A model generated the notes under the pieces. It was not told the DNA's origin and did no database searches. It was given only the letters and a program-made list of their open reading frames with translations. Shown piece after piece: positions 35,677-44,496 of a stretch of 64,000 bases of DNA (position 1 is its first letter; each line of letters opens with the position of its first letter). The stretch comes from Paenibacillus sp. FSL M7-0420 (GTDB lineage Bacteria > Bacillota > Bacilli > Paenibacillales > Paenibacillaceae), in the NCBI RefSeq assembly GCF_038002345.1, contig NZ_JBBOCJ010000001.1, forward strand, positions 6,944,001-7,008,000, in the 5' to 3' direction. The translations under genes were made by a program, and so were the position numbers.

Positions 35677-36275
35677 CCTGCACGCTCCTTGATTAATCCT
35701 TCATTATCTATGAAATGAATCTCACCCGGCGACATGGAAGCAATCCGTGCCAGGGAATACACCGGAACTCCGCGCTGCTCCAGCAGACCGCGTCCCTCCT
35801 GGAAGCTCTTCTCGATGACACAGCCGACCCCGGCCAGCTGCGCCCCCGACTCTGCTACGATATCGCATAGCCCTACAAGCGCCGCGCCGGTAGCCAGGAA
35901 ATCATCAACGATCAATACGGTATCGTCCGGCCCGAGATATTTCTGTGAGATGCTGATCTGGTAGTCCTCTTGACGGGTGAAGGAGTGAACCGGTGCCGAA
36001 TACACCGCTTCGGACAAGGTGACTGCCTTCTTCTTCTTGGCGTAGATGAACGGAACACCCAGCGCAATTCCCGCCGCCATGGCGAACTGAATGCCGCTGG
36101 CCTCCACAGTCAGCACCTTGGTGATCTGCCGGTCTCCGAAGACTGCTGCGAATTCCTTCCCGATCGCAAGCGCAAGCGCCGTGTCTACCTGATGGTTAAG
36201 AAATGAGTCCACTTTCAGCACAGTCTCCGATAGAATTAAGCCTTCTTGTCTAATGCGTTCTTCTAATACTTTCAT
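35670..36275 (-). CDS. xpt: xanthine phosphoribosyltransferase
   Basis: 201 aa. The PRPP-binding loop is VLIVDDFLATGAAL, and the N-terminal MKVLEERIRQEGLILSETVLKVDSFLNHQ is that of Xpt. It converts xanthine and PRPP to XMP in the cytoplasm. AAGGAGGAAG precedes the start at a rather long distance. Expression is controlled by a guanine-type riboswitch and terminator in the leader, so guanine or hypoxanthine switches the operon off. Confidence 0.96.
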   Translation of the reverse strand: MKVLEERIRQEGLILSETVLKVDSFLNHQVDTALALAIGKEFAAVFGDRQITKVLTVEASGIQFAMAAGIALGVPFIYAKKKKAVTLSEAVYSAPVHSFTRQEDYQISISQKYLGPDDTVLIVDDFLATGAALVGLCDIVAESGAQLAGVGCVIEKSFQEGRGLLEQRGVPVYSLARIASMSPGEIHFIDNEGLIKERAGC

Positions 36276-36320
36276 TACAGCGGATCTTCCTCCTTAGAAA
36301 TAAAAAAAGACAGATAAAAT

Positions 36321-36367
36321 AAAAAGGACAGATTCCCTGAGTGTTTCTCTCAAGTGAATCTGTCCTT
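36321..36367 (-). terminator. riboswitch-controlled terminator of xpt-pbuX
   Basis: GGACAGATTC pairs with GAATCTGTCC around a smaller hairpin, followed by TTTTTATTTT on the minus strand. It lies between the purine aptamer and xpt and is the expression platform. Confidence 0.88.
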
Positions 36368-36474
36368 CTGGGTTTTTGTCCCTTGGTGGTGTAACACATA
36401 TACGTGTCCGCATCGCTTGGACCAGTCTTTCCCGTGCCGCAGCACAAGAAACGGAACCCTAGATGCGCTATTTC

Positions 36475-36545
36475 ACTCATAGTCGGATAATTACAGTGGC
36501 TATCCGGTAGAAACTTATGGGCCATATTCCCAAGATTATATGAGT
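36475..36545 (-). ncRNA. purine riboswitch, guanine type
   Basis: Conserved purine aptamer on the minus strand: AATATGG, then GTTTCTACCGG, then CCGACTATGAGT. P1 pairs ACTCATA with TATGAGT. The specificity base in GACTATG is C, which selects guanine or hypoxanthine; adenine riboswitches carry U. It would fold in the presence of purine and allow the downstream terminator to form. Confidence 0.95.
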
Positions 36546-36589
36546 TATATGAAATCTGTTATTTGAACTCAGAATGAATCATGTTTGTT

Positions 36590-36618
36590 ATCTTACACGC
36601 TCTACACGCTGGTTACAA
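36590..36618 (-). promoter_or_regulatory. sigma-A promoter of xpt-pbuX
   Basis: TTGTAA (36613-36618) and TAAGAT (36590-36595) are spaced 17 nt on the minus strand, putting the start some 40 nt before the aptamer. Confidence 0.65.
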
Positions 36619-36757
36619 GCAAAATTTTAAGTAAATTGCGGTGATTTCAAAGTTTTCATGAAAACTCCGGCAAAAGCAGGCCTGCCTCCGGAAAGCCTTG
36701 TAAATTTTAGGTTTAAGGTGTATTCTTCATGTCTTCTATATCACTGAAGCTCCATAA

Positions 36758-36777
36758 AAGCTATAATTATATAGCTT
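36758..36777 (+). promoter_or_regulatory. possible promoter of the hybrid-kinase pair
   Basis: TATAAT (36762-36767) lies in a short palindrome, AGCTATA, 4 nt, TATAGCT, about 40 nt upstream of the kinase. No good -35 box is visible, so an activator or another sigma factor may be needed. The 36620-36757 stretch shows nothing else. Confidence 0.35.
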
Positions 36778-36807
36778 AGCATTCTAACTGAACAAAGGCG
36801 GCGGACA

Positions 36808-39800
36808 ATGAGAATAAAACAACAGGTTTGGTTAGCTGCATCAGCTTCTATCCTGCTGCTAGGCAGTATGATTACTATATCTATCCTCTTTATGGAGGGT
36901 GGCCCGCGCCTGCTTACAACAGGATTAGGCGCGGGCGGCATTCTGGTTAGTATCGGCCTTCTGTACAGTATTCAGCGAAATATAGACCGCGGCCTGGGCC
37001 GGATCACGGAGATCTCACAGGATATCGCAGCAGGCATTTTTGACCCTGCTGCTGCGGCTACTGTCCGGAAGGATGAATTCGGCCAGCTTTCAGCTTCCTT
37101 TTTCGGGCTGGCAGCTGAGCTCCATCACAGAACCGCCGATGAGCGCGAACTGCGGCTTAGAGCCGAGGAACAGGCCTGGATTAATACGCAGGTGTCTGAG
37201 ATGGCGCTGCTGCTTCAAGGCTCTGTCCAGCTGAGGACGGCCTCGCGTGTGTTCATCGGCAGGCTGGCTACCGCTGTCGGCGGAAGCTACGGGGCGATCT
37301 ATCTGAAGCAGGGGGGGCAGCTGAACTTCGCGGCCGGCTATGCCTTCGATGATGCTTCAGGGCAACAGGAGTCCATACCGCTGGGCAGCGGCCTGGTCGG
37401 ACAATGCGCACTGGATCAGCAGATGATCGTACTGCAGGATCTACCAGAGAATTATATCAAGGTCCGCTCCGGCCTGGGGGAGGCTGCGCCCTCCTCGCTG
37501 ATTATAGTCCCTATTAAGCATGAACAGGAAGTTGTAGCAGTCATGGAACTGGCTGCCTTAAGCCCGTTCAACTCCAAAGAGATGCAGCTGATTGAACGCA
37601 CCGGACAGAACATGGGCGTGCTGATGAATACGCTGGCGGATGTCGCCAGAATTGAAGAGCTGCTGAGCGAGACTCAGCTGCAGAAGGAAGAACTGGAGGC
37701 CCAGACCGAAGAACTGACCGCCCAGACCCAGGAGCTGGAAGCTCAGACCGAAGAGCTGATGGCCCAGACAGAGGAGCTGCGGCTGCAGACCGACCAGTTA
37801 CAGGACCAGAAGACTGAACTGGAGGCGCAGTCCGAGAGCCTGCTGACCTCCAATGAACAGCTTCAGACACAAATGAAGCTCACAGAGGCCCAGAAGGACG
37901 AGATTGAAGCCCAGACGGAGGAACTGCGGCAGCAGACGGAAGAGCTGCATGCCTCCAACCTGGAATTGCAGAATCAGATGGAGATTTCCCGCCGGCAAAC
38001 CATGGAGATCCAGGCACAGGCCGACGAGATCTCTGCGGCAAACCGCGATATGCAGAAGCAGCTGCAAATCACGGAAATGCAAAAGTCCGAGATCGCAGAT
38101 CAGGCCGAGGAGCTTCAGGCCCAGACCGAAGAGCTTCAGTCTCAGACGGAGGAGCTTCAGGCCCAGACCGATACATTGCAAACTCAGGCCGATGAACTGC
38201 TGATCCAGAAGGAGGAGCTGGCTGCCTCCCATGATCAGCTGCTGCTTCAAGTCGAGCTTACTGAGAAGCAAAAGGAGGAGATCCAGGCACAGGCGCAGGA
38301 AATCTTCATGGCCGCGCAGTACAAATCGGAATTCCTGGCCAATGTCTCCCATGAGCTGCGCACCCCGCTGAACAGCCTGCTGATCCTCTCGCAGATTCTT
38401 GCCGAGAACAAGGACGGCAATCTGGAAGCGAAGCAGCTGGAATACGTTCATACGATCTTCTCGGCAGGCAAGGATCTCCTGCAGCTGATCGATGAGATTC
38501 TCGATCTGGCGAAGCTGGAGGTCGGCAAAATGACCCCTGTAATCGAACCGGTCTCCCCACAGGATCTCAGCAATCATGTCTTCCGCCACTTCGAACAGCA
38601 GGCCAAGAAGAAGAACCTGCGGTTCGATGTCCATTCCGACAACCGGCTGCCGGATTATCTGATGACCGACGGTCACAGATTGCAGCAGGTCTTGAATAAT
38701 CTGTTATCCAACGCCATCAAATTCACACCGGAGCAAGGCTCCGTCTCCCTGTCGATCCGCACCAGCGGCGAAGAGGTCATCTTCGCCGTCAGCGATACCG
38801 GTATCGGCATAGCCGCTTCCAAGCTGGAGAGCATCTTCGAAGCGTTCCAGCAGGCAGACGGCACCACCAGCCGCAAATACGGCGGCACCGGTCTCGGCCT
38901 CACGATCTGCCGGGAGCTGGCTACCCTGCTGGGCGGAAGAATTGAGGTGGATTCCGTGGAAGGCAAGGGCAGCACCTTCTCCCTCATTATTCCCGCTGTG
39001 GAACCGGGAGAGGATGCCCAGACCCTTGCTGCCGCAGCCTATTCAGCAGCAGCCTCTCCGGAGATTCCGGCTTCCGAGCCTATCCGCCGCGAGAATCCGG
39101 CCTTCCGCGAATCCTTCGTGCCCGACATTTCCATCTCCAATCCGAAGCTGCTGCAATATGCGGAAATGGATGATGACCGGGGCAATCTGCTGAGCGGGGA
39201 TATTACCCTGCTGATTATCGAGGAGGACGCCGAATTCGCCGCCCGGCTGCTGGAGCTGGCGCGCAGCCGGGGCTTCAAGGCCATCGTCGCCTTCCAGGGC
39301 GATCAAGGGCTTGCCCTGGCCCATGCCTACAAGCCTGATGCCATCCTGCTGGATCTGCATCTTCCCGTTCTGGACGGCTGGTCCATTATCAGCCGCCTGA
39401 AGAGCAGGCCGGAACTGCGGCATATCCCAGTGCATGTCATCTCGACAGCCGAGGAGAACCAGCAGAGCTTGTCGATGGGCGCCTTATCCTTCTGGAAGAA
39501 GCCGAATGATTATGCAGAGCTGGAAGCAGCCTTTCTCCAGATTGAGACTTATATCCGCCGTCCGGTGAAGAGTCTGCTGATTGTCGAAGACAACAAGGTT
39601 TTGCGCGGCAGTCTTGTCGAATTCATCGCCCATCCCGATGTGAACATTATTGCAGTGGGCACCGGAAGAGAAGCGATGGAGCATCTGGCCAGCCATCATT
39701 TTGACTGTATGGTGCTGGACCTGGGTCTCTCGGATATTTCCGGCTTCGACCTGCTGGAGCAGGTCAAGACCAACCGCAAGCTGCAGACCTTGCCGGTGAT

Positions 39801-40371
39801 TATTTATACAGGCAAGGATCTCAGCAAGACAGATGAGCAGCGCCTTAAGCACTACGCCGAGAGTATTGTGATCAAGAACGTGCGTTCAATGGAACGTCTC
39901 TATGACGATACGGCCCTCTACCTCCACCGCAAGCATGCAGACCTGCCTTTGGATAAGCAGCGCCTGATCGAGAACCTGCATAATCCGGAGTCCGCTTTTG
40001 CCGGGAAAAGCATTCTGCTTGTGGATGATGATATGCGTAATATTTTTGCGTTATCCAGTGTGCTGGAAGGTTATAATATGGAGATCAGCTTTGCCCAGAA
40101 TGGCAGAGAAGCCCTGGAGCATCTGGAGACCCACCCTGGCGTTGAACTGGTATTCATGGATATTATGATGCCGGAGATGGATGGTTACGAGACGATGAAG
40201 CATATCCGGCTAAATCCGGACTATGATCAGATCGTCATTATTGCGCTGACCGCCCGCGCCTTGGAGGAAGACCGGGTCAAATGCCTCGAAGCTGGGGCGA
40301 GCGATTATATATCCAAACCGATTAATACCACACAGCTGGTGAGAGTGCTGAAATTATGGTTGATTCAATAG
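36808..40371 (+). CDS. hybrid kinase: GAF, long coiled coil, three receivers
   Basis: 1187 aa. Two N-terminal helices and a HAMP-like segment, a GAF domain (about 140-275), a coiled coil of about 220 residues made of QTEEL-type heptads (about 285-505), HisKA with His in ANVSHELRTPL, HATPase_c, then three receivers (Asp in LLDLHLPVLDG, VLDLGLSDISG and FMDIMMPEMDG). This plan is common in Paenibacillus and cyanobacteria. The second kinase gene follows 8 nt later and is cotranscribed. The signal is unknown. Confidence 0.92.
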   Translation: MRIKQQVWLAASASILLLGSMITISILFMEGGPRLLTTGLGAGGILVSIGLLYSIQRNIDRGLGRITEISQDIAAGIFDPAAAATVRKDEFGQLSASFFGLAAELHHRTADERELRLRAEEQAWINTQVSEMALLLQGSVQLRTASRVFIGRLATAVGGSYGAIYLKQGGQLNFAAGYAFDDASGQQESIPLGSGLVGQCALDQQMIVLQDLPENYIKVRSGLGEAAPSSLIIVPIKHEQEVVAVMELAALSPFNSKEMQLIERTGQNMGVLMNTLADVARIEELLSETQLQKEELEAQTEELTAQTQELEAQTEELMAQTEELRLQTDQLQDQKTELEAQSESLLTSNEQLQTQMKLTEAQKDEIEAQTEELRQQTEELHASNLELQNQMEISRRQTMEIQAQADEISAANRDMQKQLQITEMQKSEIADQAEELQAQTEELQSQTEELQAQTDTLQTQADELLIQKEELAASHDQLLLQVELTEKQKEEIQAQAQEIFMAAQYKSEFLANVSHELRTPLNSLLILSQILAENKDGNLEAKQLEYVHTIFSAGKDLLQLIDEILDLAKLEVGKMTPVIEPVSPQDLSNHVFRHFEQQAKKKNLRFDVHSDNRLPDYLMTDGHRLQQVLNNLLSNAIKFTPEQGSVSLSIRTSGEEVIFAVSDTGIGIAASKLESIFEAFQQADGTTSRKYGGTGLGLTICRELATLLGGRIEVDSVEGKGSTFSLIIPAVEPGEDAQTLAAAAYSAAASPEIPASEPIRRENPAFRESFVPDISISNPKLLQYAEMDDDRGNLLSGDITLLIIEEDAEFAARLLELARSRGFKAIVAFQGDQGLALAHAYKPDAILLDLHLPVLDGWSIISRLKSRPELRHIPVHVISTAEENQQSLSMGALSFWKKPNDYAELEAAFLQIETYIRRPVKSLLIVEDNKVLRGSLVEFIAHPDVNIIAVGTGREAMEHLASHHFDCMVLDLGLSDISGFDLLEQVKTNRKLQTLPVIIYTGKDLSKTDEQRLKHYAESIVIKNVRSMERLYDDTALYLHRKHADLPLDKQRLIENLHNPESAFAGKSILLVDDDMRNIFALSSVLEGYNMEISFAQNGREALEHLETHPGVELVFMDIMMPEMDGYETMKHIRLNPDYDQIVIIALTARALEEDRVKCLEAGASDYISKPINTTQLVRVLKLWLIQ

Positions 40372-40379
40372 GAGGCAGC

Positions 40380-41555
40380 ATGGAGTATCCGATTAATATT
40401 TTGATTGTAGATGACCGGGCAGATGAGTTCCTGTCCATTCAGGCATTGCTCGCCGATTCGCCCTACCGGCTGGTTCAAGCCCTCTCGGGCATGGATGCTC
40501 TGAAATGTCTGCTGGAGCAGGAATTCGCCCTGATCATTATGGATGTGCTCATGCCTGGCATGAACGGGTTTGAAACGGCGAAACGGATAAAGATGCGTCA
40601 GAAGTCACGGGATATCCCGATTATTTTCCTAACCTCGCTGACCTCTGAGCTGGAGAACTATATGTTGGCTTATTCGGCAGGGGCCATTGACTACCTGACC
40701 AAGCCGTTCCATCCGATCGTGTTAAAAAGCAAGATTGACGGCTTCGTCCGTCTCTACCAGACCCGCAAAGAGCTGCAGCTCAAAACGCAGGAGCTGGAGA
40801 CAGCCAACAGCATCCTGACCGAGCTGAAGGAGACCGCCGAGGTGGCGCTGCGGATCAAGAGCGGCTTCCTTGCCATGATGAGCCATGAGATCCGTACTCC
40901 GCTGAACGGGATTATCGCCATGTCGGATGTGCTTCGTTCCTCCGAGCTGTCCCCGGACGACCAGGAGATGGCCGAAATCATTCATACCAGCGGTCACGCG
41001 CTTGTCTCTGTCATTACGCACATCCTGGACTTCACCAAGATCGAATCCGGCAAAATGGAGCTGGATTATGAGCTCTTCAATCTTCACTCCTGCATCAAAG
41101 AAACGGTCGATCTGTTCAGGGCTCTGGCGAGAGAACGCAGCCTGACCCTGGAGACCTCTATTGATCCTGACATTCCTGCCCTGCTTATCGGTGACCCCAA
41201 CCGTCTGCGCCAGGTACTGAATAATCTGATCGGCAATGCCATCAAGTTCACGATCACCGGCGGCGTCAAAGTGCATGTCCAGCTCCGGCAGGCTATGGAT
41301 AAGCTGCTGGAGCTGGAATTCATTATTGAAGATACCGGTATTGGCATTCCAGAAGACAAGATGAAATATCTGTTCCAGCCGTTCACCCAGATCGGAGCCA
41401 CCATCAACCGCAAGTTCGGCGGAACCGGGCTCGGGCTGTCCATCTGCAAAATGCTGGTCGACCTCATGGGCGGAACAATCTATGCCAAGCCGGGTCTAGT
41501 GGGCGGGGCTACCTTCATCTTCACCATCCAGGTCGCTGAAGGCCAGCCGGACTGA
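40380..41555 (+). CDS. response regulator-kinase fusion (REC-HisKA-HATPase)
   Basis: About 391 aa. An N-terminal receiver (ILIVDDRADEF; Asp in IIMDVLMPGMNG; Lys in LTKPFHP) is followed by a short coiled coil, HisKA (MMSHEIRTPLNG) and HATPase_c (NNLIGNAIKFT, FGGTGLGLSI). The start at 40380 has AGGAGGCAGC upstream. It lacks its own membrane helices, so it likely receives phosphate from the preceding three-receiver kinase and passes it on. Confidence 0.9.
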   Translation: MEYPINILIVDDRADEFLSIQALLADSPYRLVQALSGMDALKCLLEQEFALIIMDVLMPGMNGFETAKRIKMRQKSRDIPIIFLTSLTSELENYMLAYSAGAIDYLTKPFHPIVLKSKIDGFVRLYQTRKELQLKTQELETANSILTELKETAEVALRIKSGFLAMMSHEIRTPLNGIIAMSDVLRSSELSPDDQEMAEIIHTSGHALVSVITHILDFTKIESGKMELDYELFNLHSCIKETVDLFRALARERSLTLETSIDPDIPALLIGDPNRLRQVLNNLIGNAIKFTITGGVKVHVQLRQAMDKLLELEFIIEDTGIGIPEDKMKYLFQPFTQIGATINRKFGGTGLGLSICKMLVDLMGGTIYAKPGLVGGATFIFTIQVAEGQPD

Positions 41556-41596
41556 GGCTCCCCCGTCGTTCAGCATGAACCCGTCTCACTGCATAC

Positions 41597-41636
41597 AAGA
41601 AGCTCCCCCTTCAGATCATGAAGCGGGAGCTTCTTT
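41597..41636 (+). terminator. rho-independent terminator of the kinase pair
   Basis: AAGAAGCTCCC pairs with GGGAGCTTCTT around an inner CTTCA/TGAAG stem; TTTG follows. Confidence 0.85.
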
Positions 41637-41699
41637 GTTATTGCTGTGGACTATTGTAGAATGAAATGGATTAACTCTGGAAGGGGATGAACTCTTTAG

Positions 41700-42560
41700 A
41701 TGGGAACCTCTAGATTCCCTTTGTTCCAGCAAAACTTCGTGCTGCAGGCGCGAAGTACAACTCATCATTGGGAAGGCACCGGCCCCCTTTCGATCAAGAC
41801 ATTTCGGAATGGCCGGGCCTATTACAAAACAAATCTTGGTCATTATGCTGTGGAGAAAGAGGGCTACCTTCTTCTAAATGAGGGGGAGCAGTACGGAATA
41901 GCCATTGAGTCAGAGACAGAAGTCGACTCTTTTTGTGTCTTTTTCAAGACTGGCTTTGCTGAAGAATTTCATCGAGCCATTCATGTCGGAACAGAGAAGT
42001 CTTTGGACGATCCATTTTCAGAATCTAAGCAACCGTTGCAATTTCATACAAAGTCATACCGCCATAGTCATTTGATAACTGCGCTTATCGAGAACTTCAA
42101 GAATTCCTTACCTGTACTCGGCAGCGAGAATCTCTGGCTTGATGAACAGTATCAAAATCTAATTCAGGCACTGCTTAACGTCCATCAGAAGATGGCTCAA
42201 GAAATTAATACCGTCCTCGGCACACGCCCGGCCACCAGGGAGGAGCTGTTCCGGCGGTTGACCGTAGCATACGAATACTTGCATGCGTACTACAACCAAA
42301 ATGTGTCTCTTGAAGAAGTCTCAAAGGTCTCATGTCTCTCTAAAAACCATCTGATCCGCAGCTTCCGCCACTTTTTCAAAAGAACGCCACACCAGTTCAT
42401 CCTCGAAAAAAGGATACTTGAAGCACAGCGTCTCCTTGCTCAAACGGACAGCAATGTAACCGAGATTAGCCTAAGTATTGGCTTCGATAATGTCTCTTCC
42501 TTCAATAAGGTTTTTAAACAAAGAACGGGACTCTCACCCCGGATGTTTAGAAAAAAGTGA
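41700..42560 (+). CDS. AraC family transcriptional regulator
   Basis: 286 aa: an N-terminal cupin-like sensor domain (about 10-150) and a C-terminal pair of AraC helix-turn-helix motifs (about 180-286, with ETSLSIGFDNVSSFNKVFKQ-like sequence and RTGLSPRMFRK). GGAAGGGGATGA lies upstream. The lower-GC codon use differs from the neighbours. It may regulate the VOC gene 80 bp downstream. Confidence 0.85.
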   Translation: MGTSRFPLFQQNFVLQARSTTHHWEGTGPLSIKTFRNGRAYYKTNLGHYAVEKEGYLLLNEGEQYGIAIESETEVDSFCVFFKTGFAEEFHRAIHVGTEKSLDDPFSESKQPLQFHTKSYRHSHLITALIENFKNSLPVLGSENLWLDEQYQNLIQALLNVHQKMAQEINTVLGTRPATREELFRRLTVAYEYLHAYYNQNVSLEEVSKVSCLSKNHLIRSFRHFFKRTPHQFILEKRILEAQRLLAQTDSNVTEISLSIGFDNVSSFNKVFKQRTGLSPRMFRKK

Positions 42561-42639
42561 TTTTGGAAAAGTAACCTTCATCCGCACATGTTACATTTAC
42601 TGTGTGGAACATACAATATAACAAGGGAGCGATATTCAC

Positions 42640-43023
42640 ATGAATTCAGAATTTCAAATCAAAGGCATCGGGCAAATATCCATTCGGGTACATGACATGG
42701 AAGCTGCCACCCGGTTCTATCAAGATACCCTAGGCCTAAACCTTTTATTTCAGATCCCAAACATGACTTTTCTGGAGTGTAACGGAATTCAGCTGGTCTT
42801 GAGTATTGCCGAAGACCCGCGGTTCGATCATCCCAGCTCGGTGTTCTATTTCCAAGTTGACAATATTCACGCATCGTACGAAACGTTGGTCGAGCGGAAT
42901 GTACATTTTCTGGACAAGCCGCATAAAGTCGCTGAGATGGGTCAAACCGCTACCTGGATGACGTTCTTTCAGGACCCCGATCAGAATGTACATGCCTTGA
43001 TGAGCGAAGTACCTGTGTCTTAA
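42640..43023 (+). CDS. VOC family protein (glyoxalase/bleomycin-resistance fold)
   Basis: 127 aa, two beta-alpha-beta-beta-beta modules typical of the VOC superfamily (IGQISIRVHDMEAATRFYQDTLGLNLLFQIP at the start; FFQDPDQNVHALMSE at the end). Superfamily members bind a divalent metal and act on varied small molecules, so the substrate cannot be given. AAGGGAGCG precedes the start. The first tandem array begins just after it. Confidence 0.85.
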   Translation: MNSEFQIKGIGQISIRVHDMEAATRFYQDTLGLNLLFQIPNMTFLECNGIQLVLSIAEDPRFDHPSSVFYFQVDNIHASYETLVERNVHFLDKPHKVAEMGQTATWMTFFQDPDQNVHALMSEVPVS

Positions 43024-43060
43024 TAATTTCTTCTGGGGGGCGCTATTGCCCCTTTATTCG

Positions 43061-43310
43061 GTTTTTCGCTTACATTTGGCCCGCGTACTCCGCATCAGCA
43101 AATTGTATGCTGTTTTTCGCATACATTCGGTCCGCGCACCCCGTATCAGCAAATTGTATGCTGTTTTTCGCATACATTTGGCCCGCGTACTCCGCATCAG
43201 CAAATTGTATACTGTTTTTCACACACATTCGGTCCGCGCACCCCGTATCAGCAAATTGTATGCTGTTTTTCGCATACATTTGGCCCGCGTACTCCGCATC
43301 AACCCAGTGC
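43061..43310. repeat. tandem array of five 51-bp units
   Basis: Five head-to-tail units start at 43061, 43112, 43163, 43214 and 43265, exactly 51 bp apart. Two variants alternate, A (TTTGGCCCGCGTACTCC) and B (TTCGGTCCGCGCACCCC), giving a higher 102-bp period. Between the GTTTTTC blocks lies a small hairpin (TGTATGC, 8 nt, GCATACA). It lies between the convergent VOC and AEC genes and keeps frames open only because 51 is a multiple of three. Confidence 0.95.
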
Positions 43311-43323
43311 TCCTCAGCGCCCC

Positions 43324-44250
43324 CTATCCCCCCACCGCCGCAATCAACACCGGCAGGACCAGGAAGGAGGCCAGCGTCGTCCAGACGATACAGCGCGAGA
43401 CCAGCGCAGGCGAGCTGCCGAAGCGTTCCGCCAGGACGACGGAATTGACAGCCACCGGCATGGAGGCCAGAATCAGCAGCACCGAGAACAGGGTGCCTGT
43501 GATGTTCAGGGCAAGCAGCACCAGCGCGGCCAGCAGCGGAGCCAGCACCAGCCGGACGGTCAGCCCCGTCCAGAAGGCCAGCTGCACATTGCGCTCCGTA
43601 TGTGCTGCCTGGACCTTGACCATCTGCGCGCCGAGGATCGCCAGTACTACCGGCGAATATGCTCCGGCGGCCATCGCAACGCCTGAGGCCAGCTCATGCG
43701 GCATATGCAGGCCCAGCGCCCGCAGCAGCAGCGCCAGGATGGCGGCGTAGATGGCCGGCAGCGAGAAGACGGACTTCACCGCGCTGCGCACGGAGAACTG
43801 TGACCGGGCGGCAAAATACACGCCGATCGTATTCACGATCACCATCTGGGCGATGACATAGACCGATGCCTTGTCCAGGCCCAGCTGGCCGAAGGCCAGC
43901 AGTACCAGCGGCAGGCCGTAATTGACGCTGTTCGTGAAGGTGGAGATGAGCGTCAGGCCGGCGGCCTCCGGCGGAGCCAGCTTCAGCATTTTACCGATTA
44001 GGGTCGCCACACCCCACAGCAGAAACAGGTTCATGAGCGAGAAGGCCAGTGTCTTATAGACATCATCGAAGGAGATATCTGCCGTAGCCAGCGTGTCGAG
44101 AATAATAGCCGGACTGAGAAAATACAGGTACAGCGTCAGCAGAGGCTTCGTATCGAGCTGCTTATACCGTCCAAGCAGCGCTCCGGCAGCCACCGGAATG
44201 GACAGCGGTACGATAACCTCAACAAGTGTCGTGAGTACAGTCTGAATCAC
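43324..44250 (-). CDS. AEC family transporter (auxin efflux carrier-like)
   Basis: 308 aa from the GTG at 44250, which has GAGGAG just upstream; the open frame to 44439 is longer but the extra part is not membrane-like. Ten helices in two halves, with the family's central loop after YLYFLSPAIILDTL. Bacterial members export or import small carboxylic acids such as malate. It is monocistronic and its 3' end abuts the 51-bp array. Confidence 0.85.
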   Translation of the reverse strand: MIQTVLTTLVEVIVPLSIPVAAGALLGRYKQLDTKPLLTLYLYFLSPAIILDTLATADISFDDVYKTLAFSLMNLFLLWGVATLIGKMLKLAPPEAAGLTLISTFTNSVNYGLPLVLLAFGQLGLDKASVYVIAQMVIVNTIGVYFAARSQFSVRSAVKSVFSLPAIYAAILALLLRALGLHMPHELASGVAMAAGAYSPVVLAILGAQMVKVQAAHTERNVQLAFWTGLTVRLVLAPLLAALVLLALNITGTLFSVLLILASMPVAVNSVVLAERFGSSPALVSRCIVWTTLASFLVLPVLIAAVGG

Positions 44251-44376
44251 AAGCCAGGACTCCTCTATGTAGTAGTTATTTCTACTATAACCCTCCGGGC
44301 AGGGAGCGTCTAAGACAAGGAAGCAATATCCTTGATAGCAATTGCCTATGACCCCCGCCCCGTGCAGACAAAATAA

Positions 44377-44427
44377 CCCCACAAAGTGGAGCTTTAGCGT
44401 AGGTGTTGACTCAGGTACTTTGCGGGG
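44377..44427. repeat. long hairpin, possible dispersed intergenic element
   Basis: CCCCACAAAGT pairs with ACTTTGCGGGG (one mismatch) around a 29-nt loop, between the AEC start and the greA terminator. I suspect a dispersed Paenibacillus repeat, but only one copy is in this window. Confidence 0.4.
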
Positions 44428-44440
44428 ACCCCAAAACATA

Positions 44441-44479
44441 AAAAAAATCCCGCACCCTTAAATTAAGGGCCACGGGATT
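44441..44479 (-). terminator. rho-independent terminator of greA
   Basis: AATCCCG(TG)GCCCTTAA pairs with the complementary arm, followed by eight Ts on the minus strand. Confidence 0.88.
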
Positions 44480-44496
44480 CCGGTCAGGTCTTCATT

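Noticed and set aside
37798..38676. 292-aa minus-strand open frame
   Set aside because: Leu-rich product of reading the QTEEL coiled-coil repeats backwards.
43046..43750. Long plus-strand open frame with 17-residue repeats over the 51-bp array
   Set aside because: The frame stays open because 51 is divisible by three; it has no ribosome binding site and runs into the antisense of the AEC gene. The same array is open on the minus strand too.
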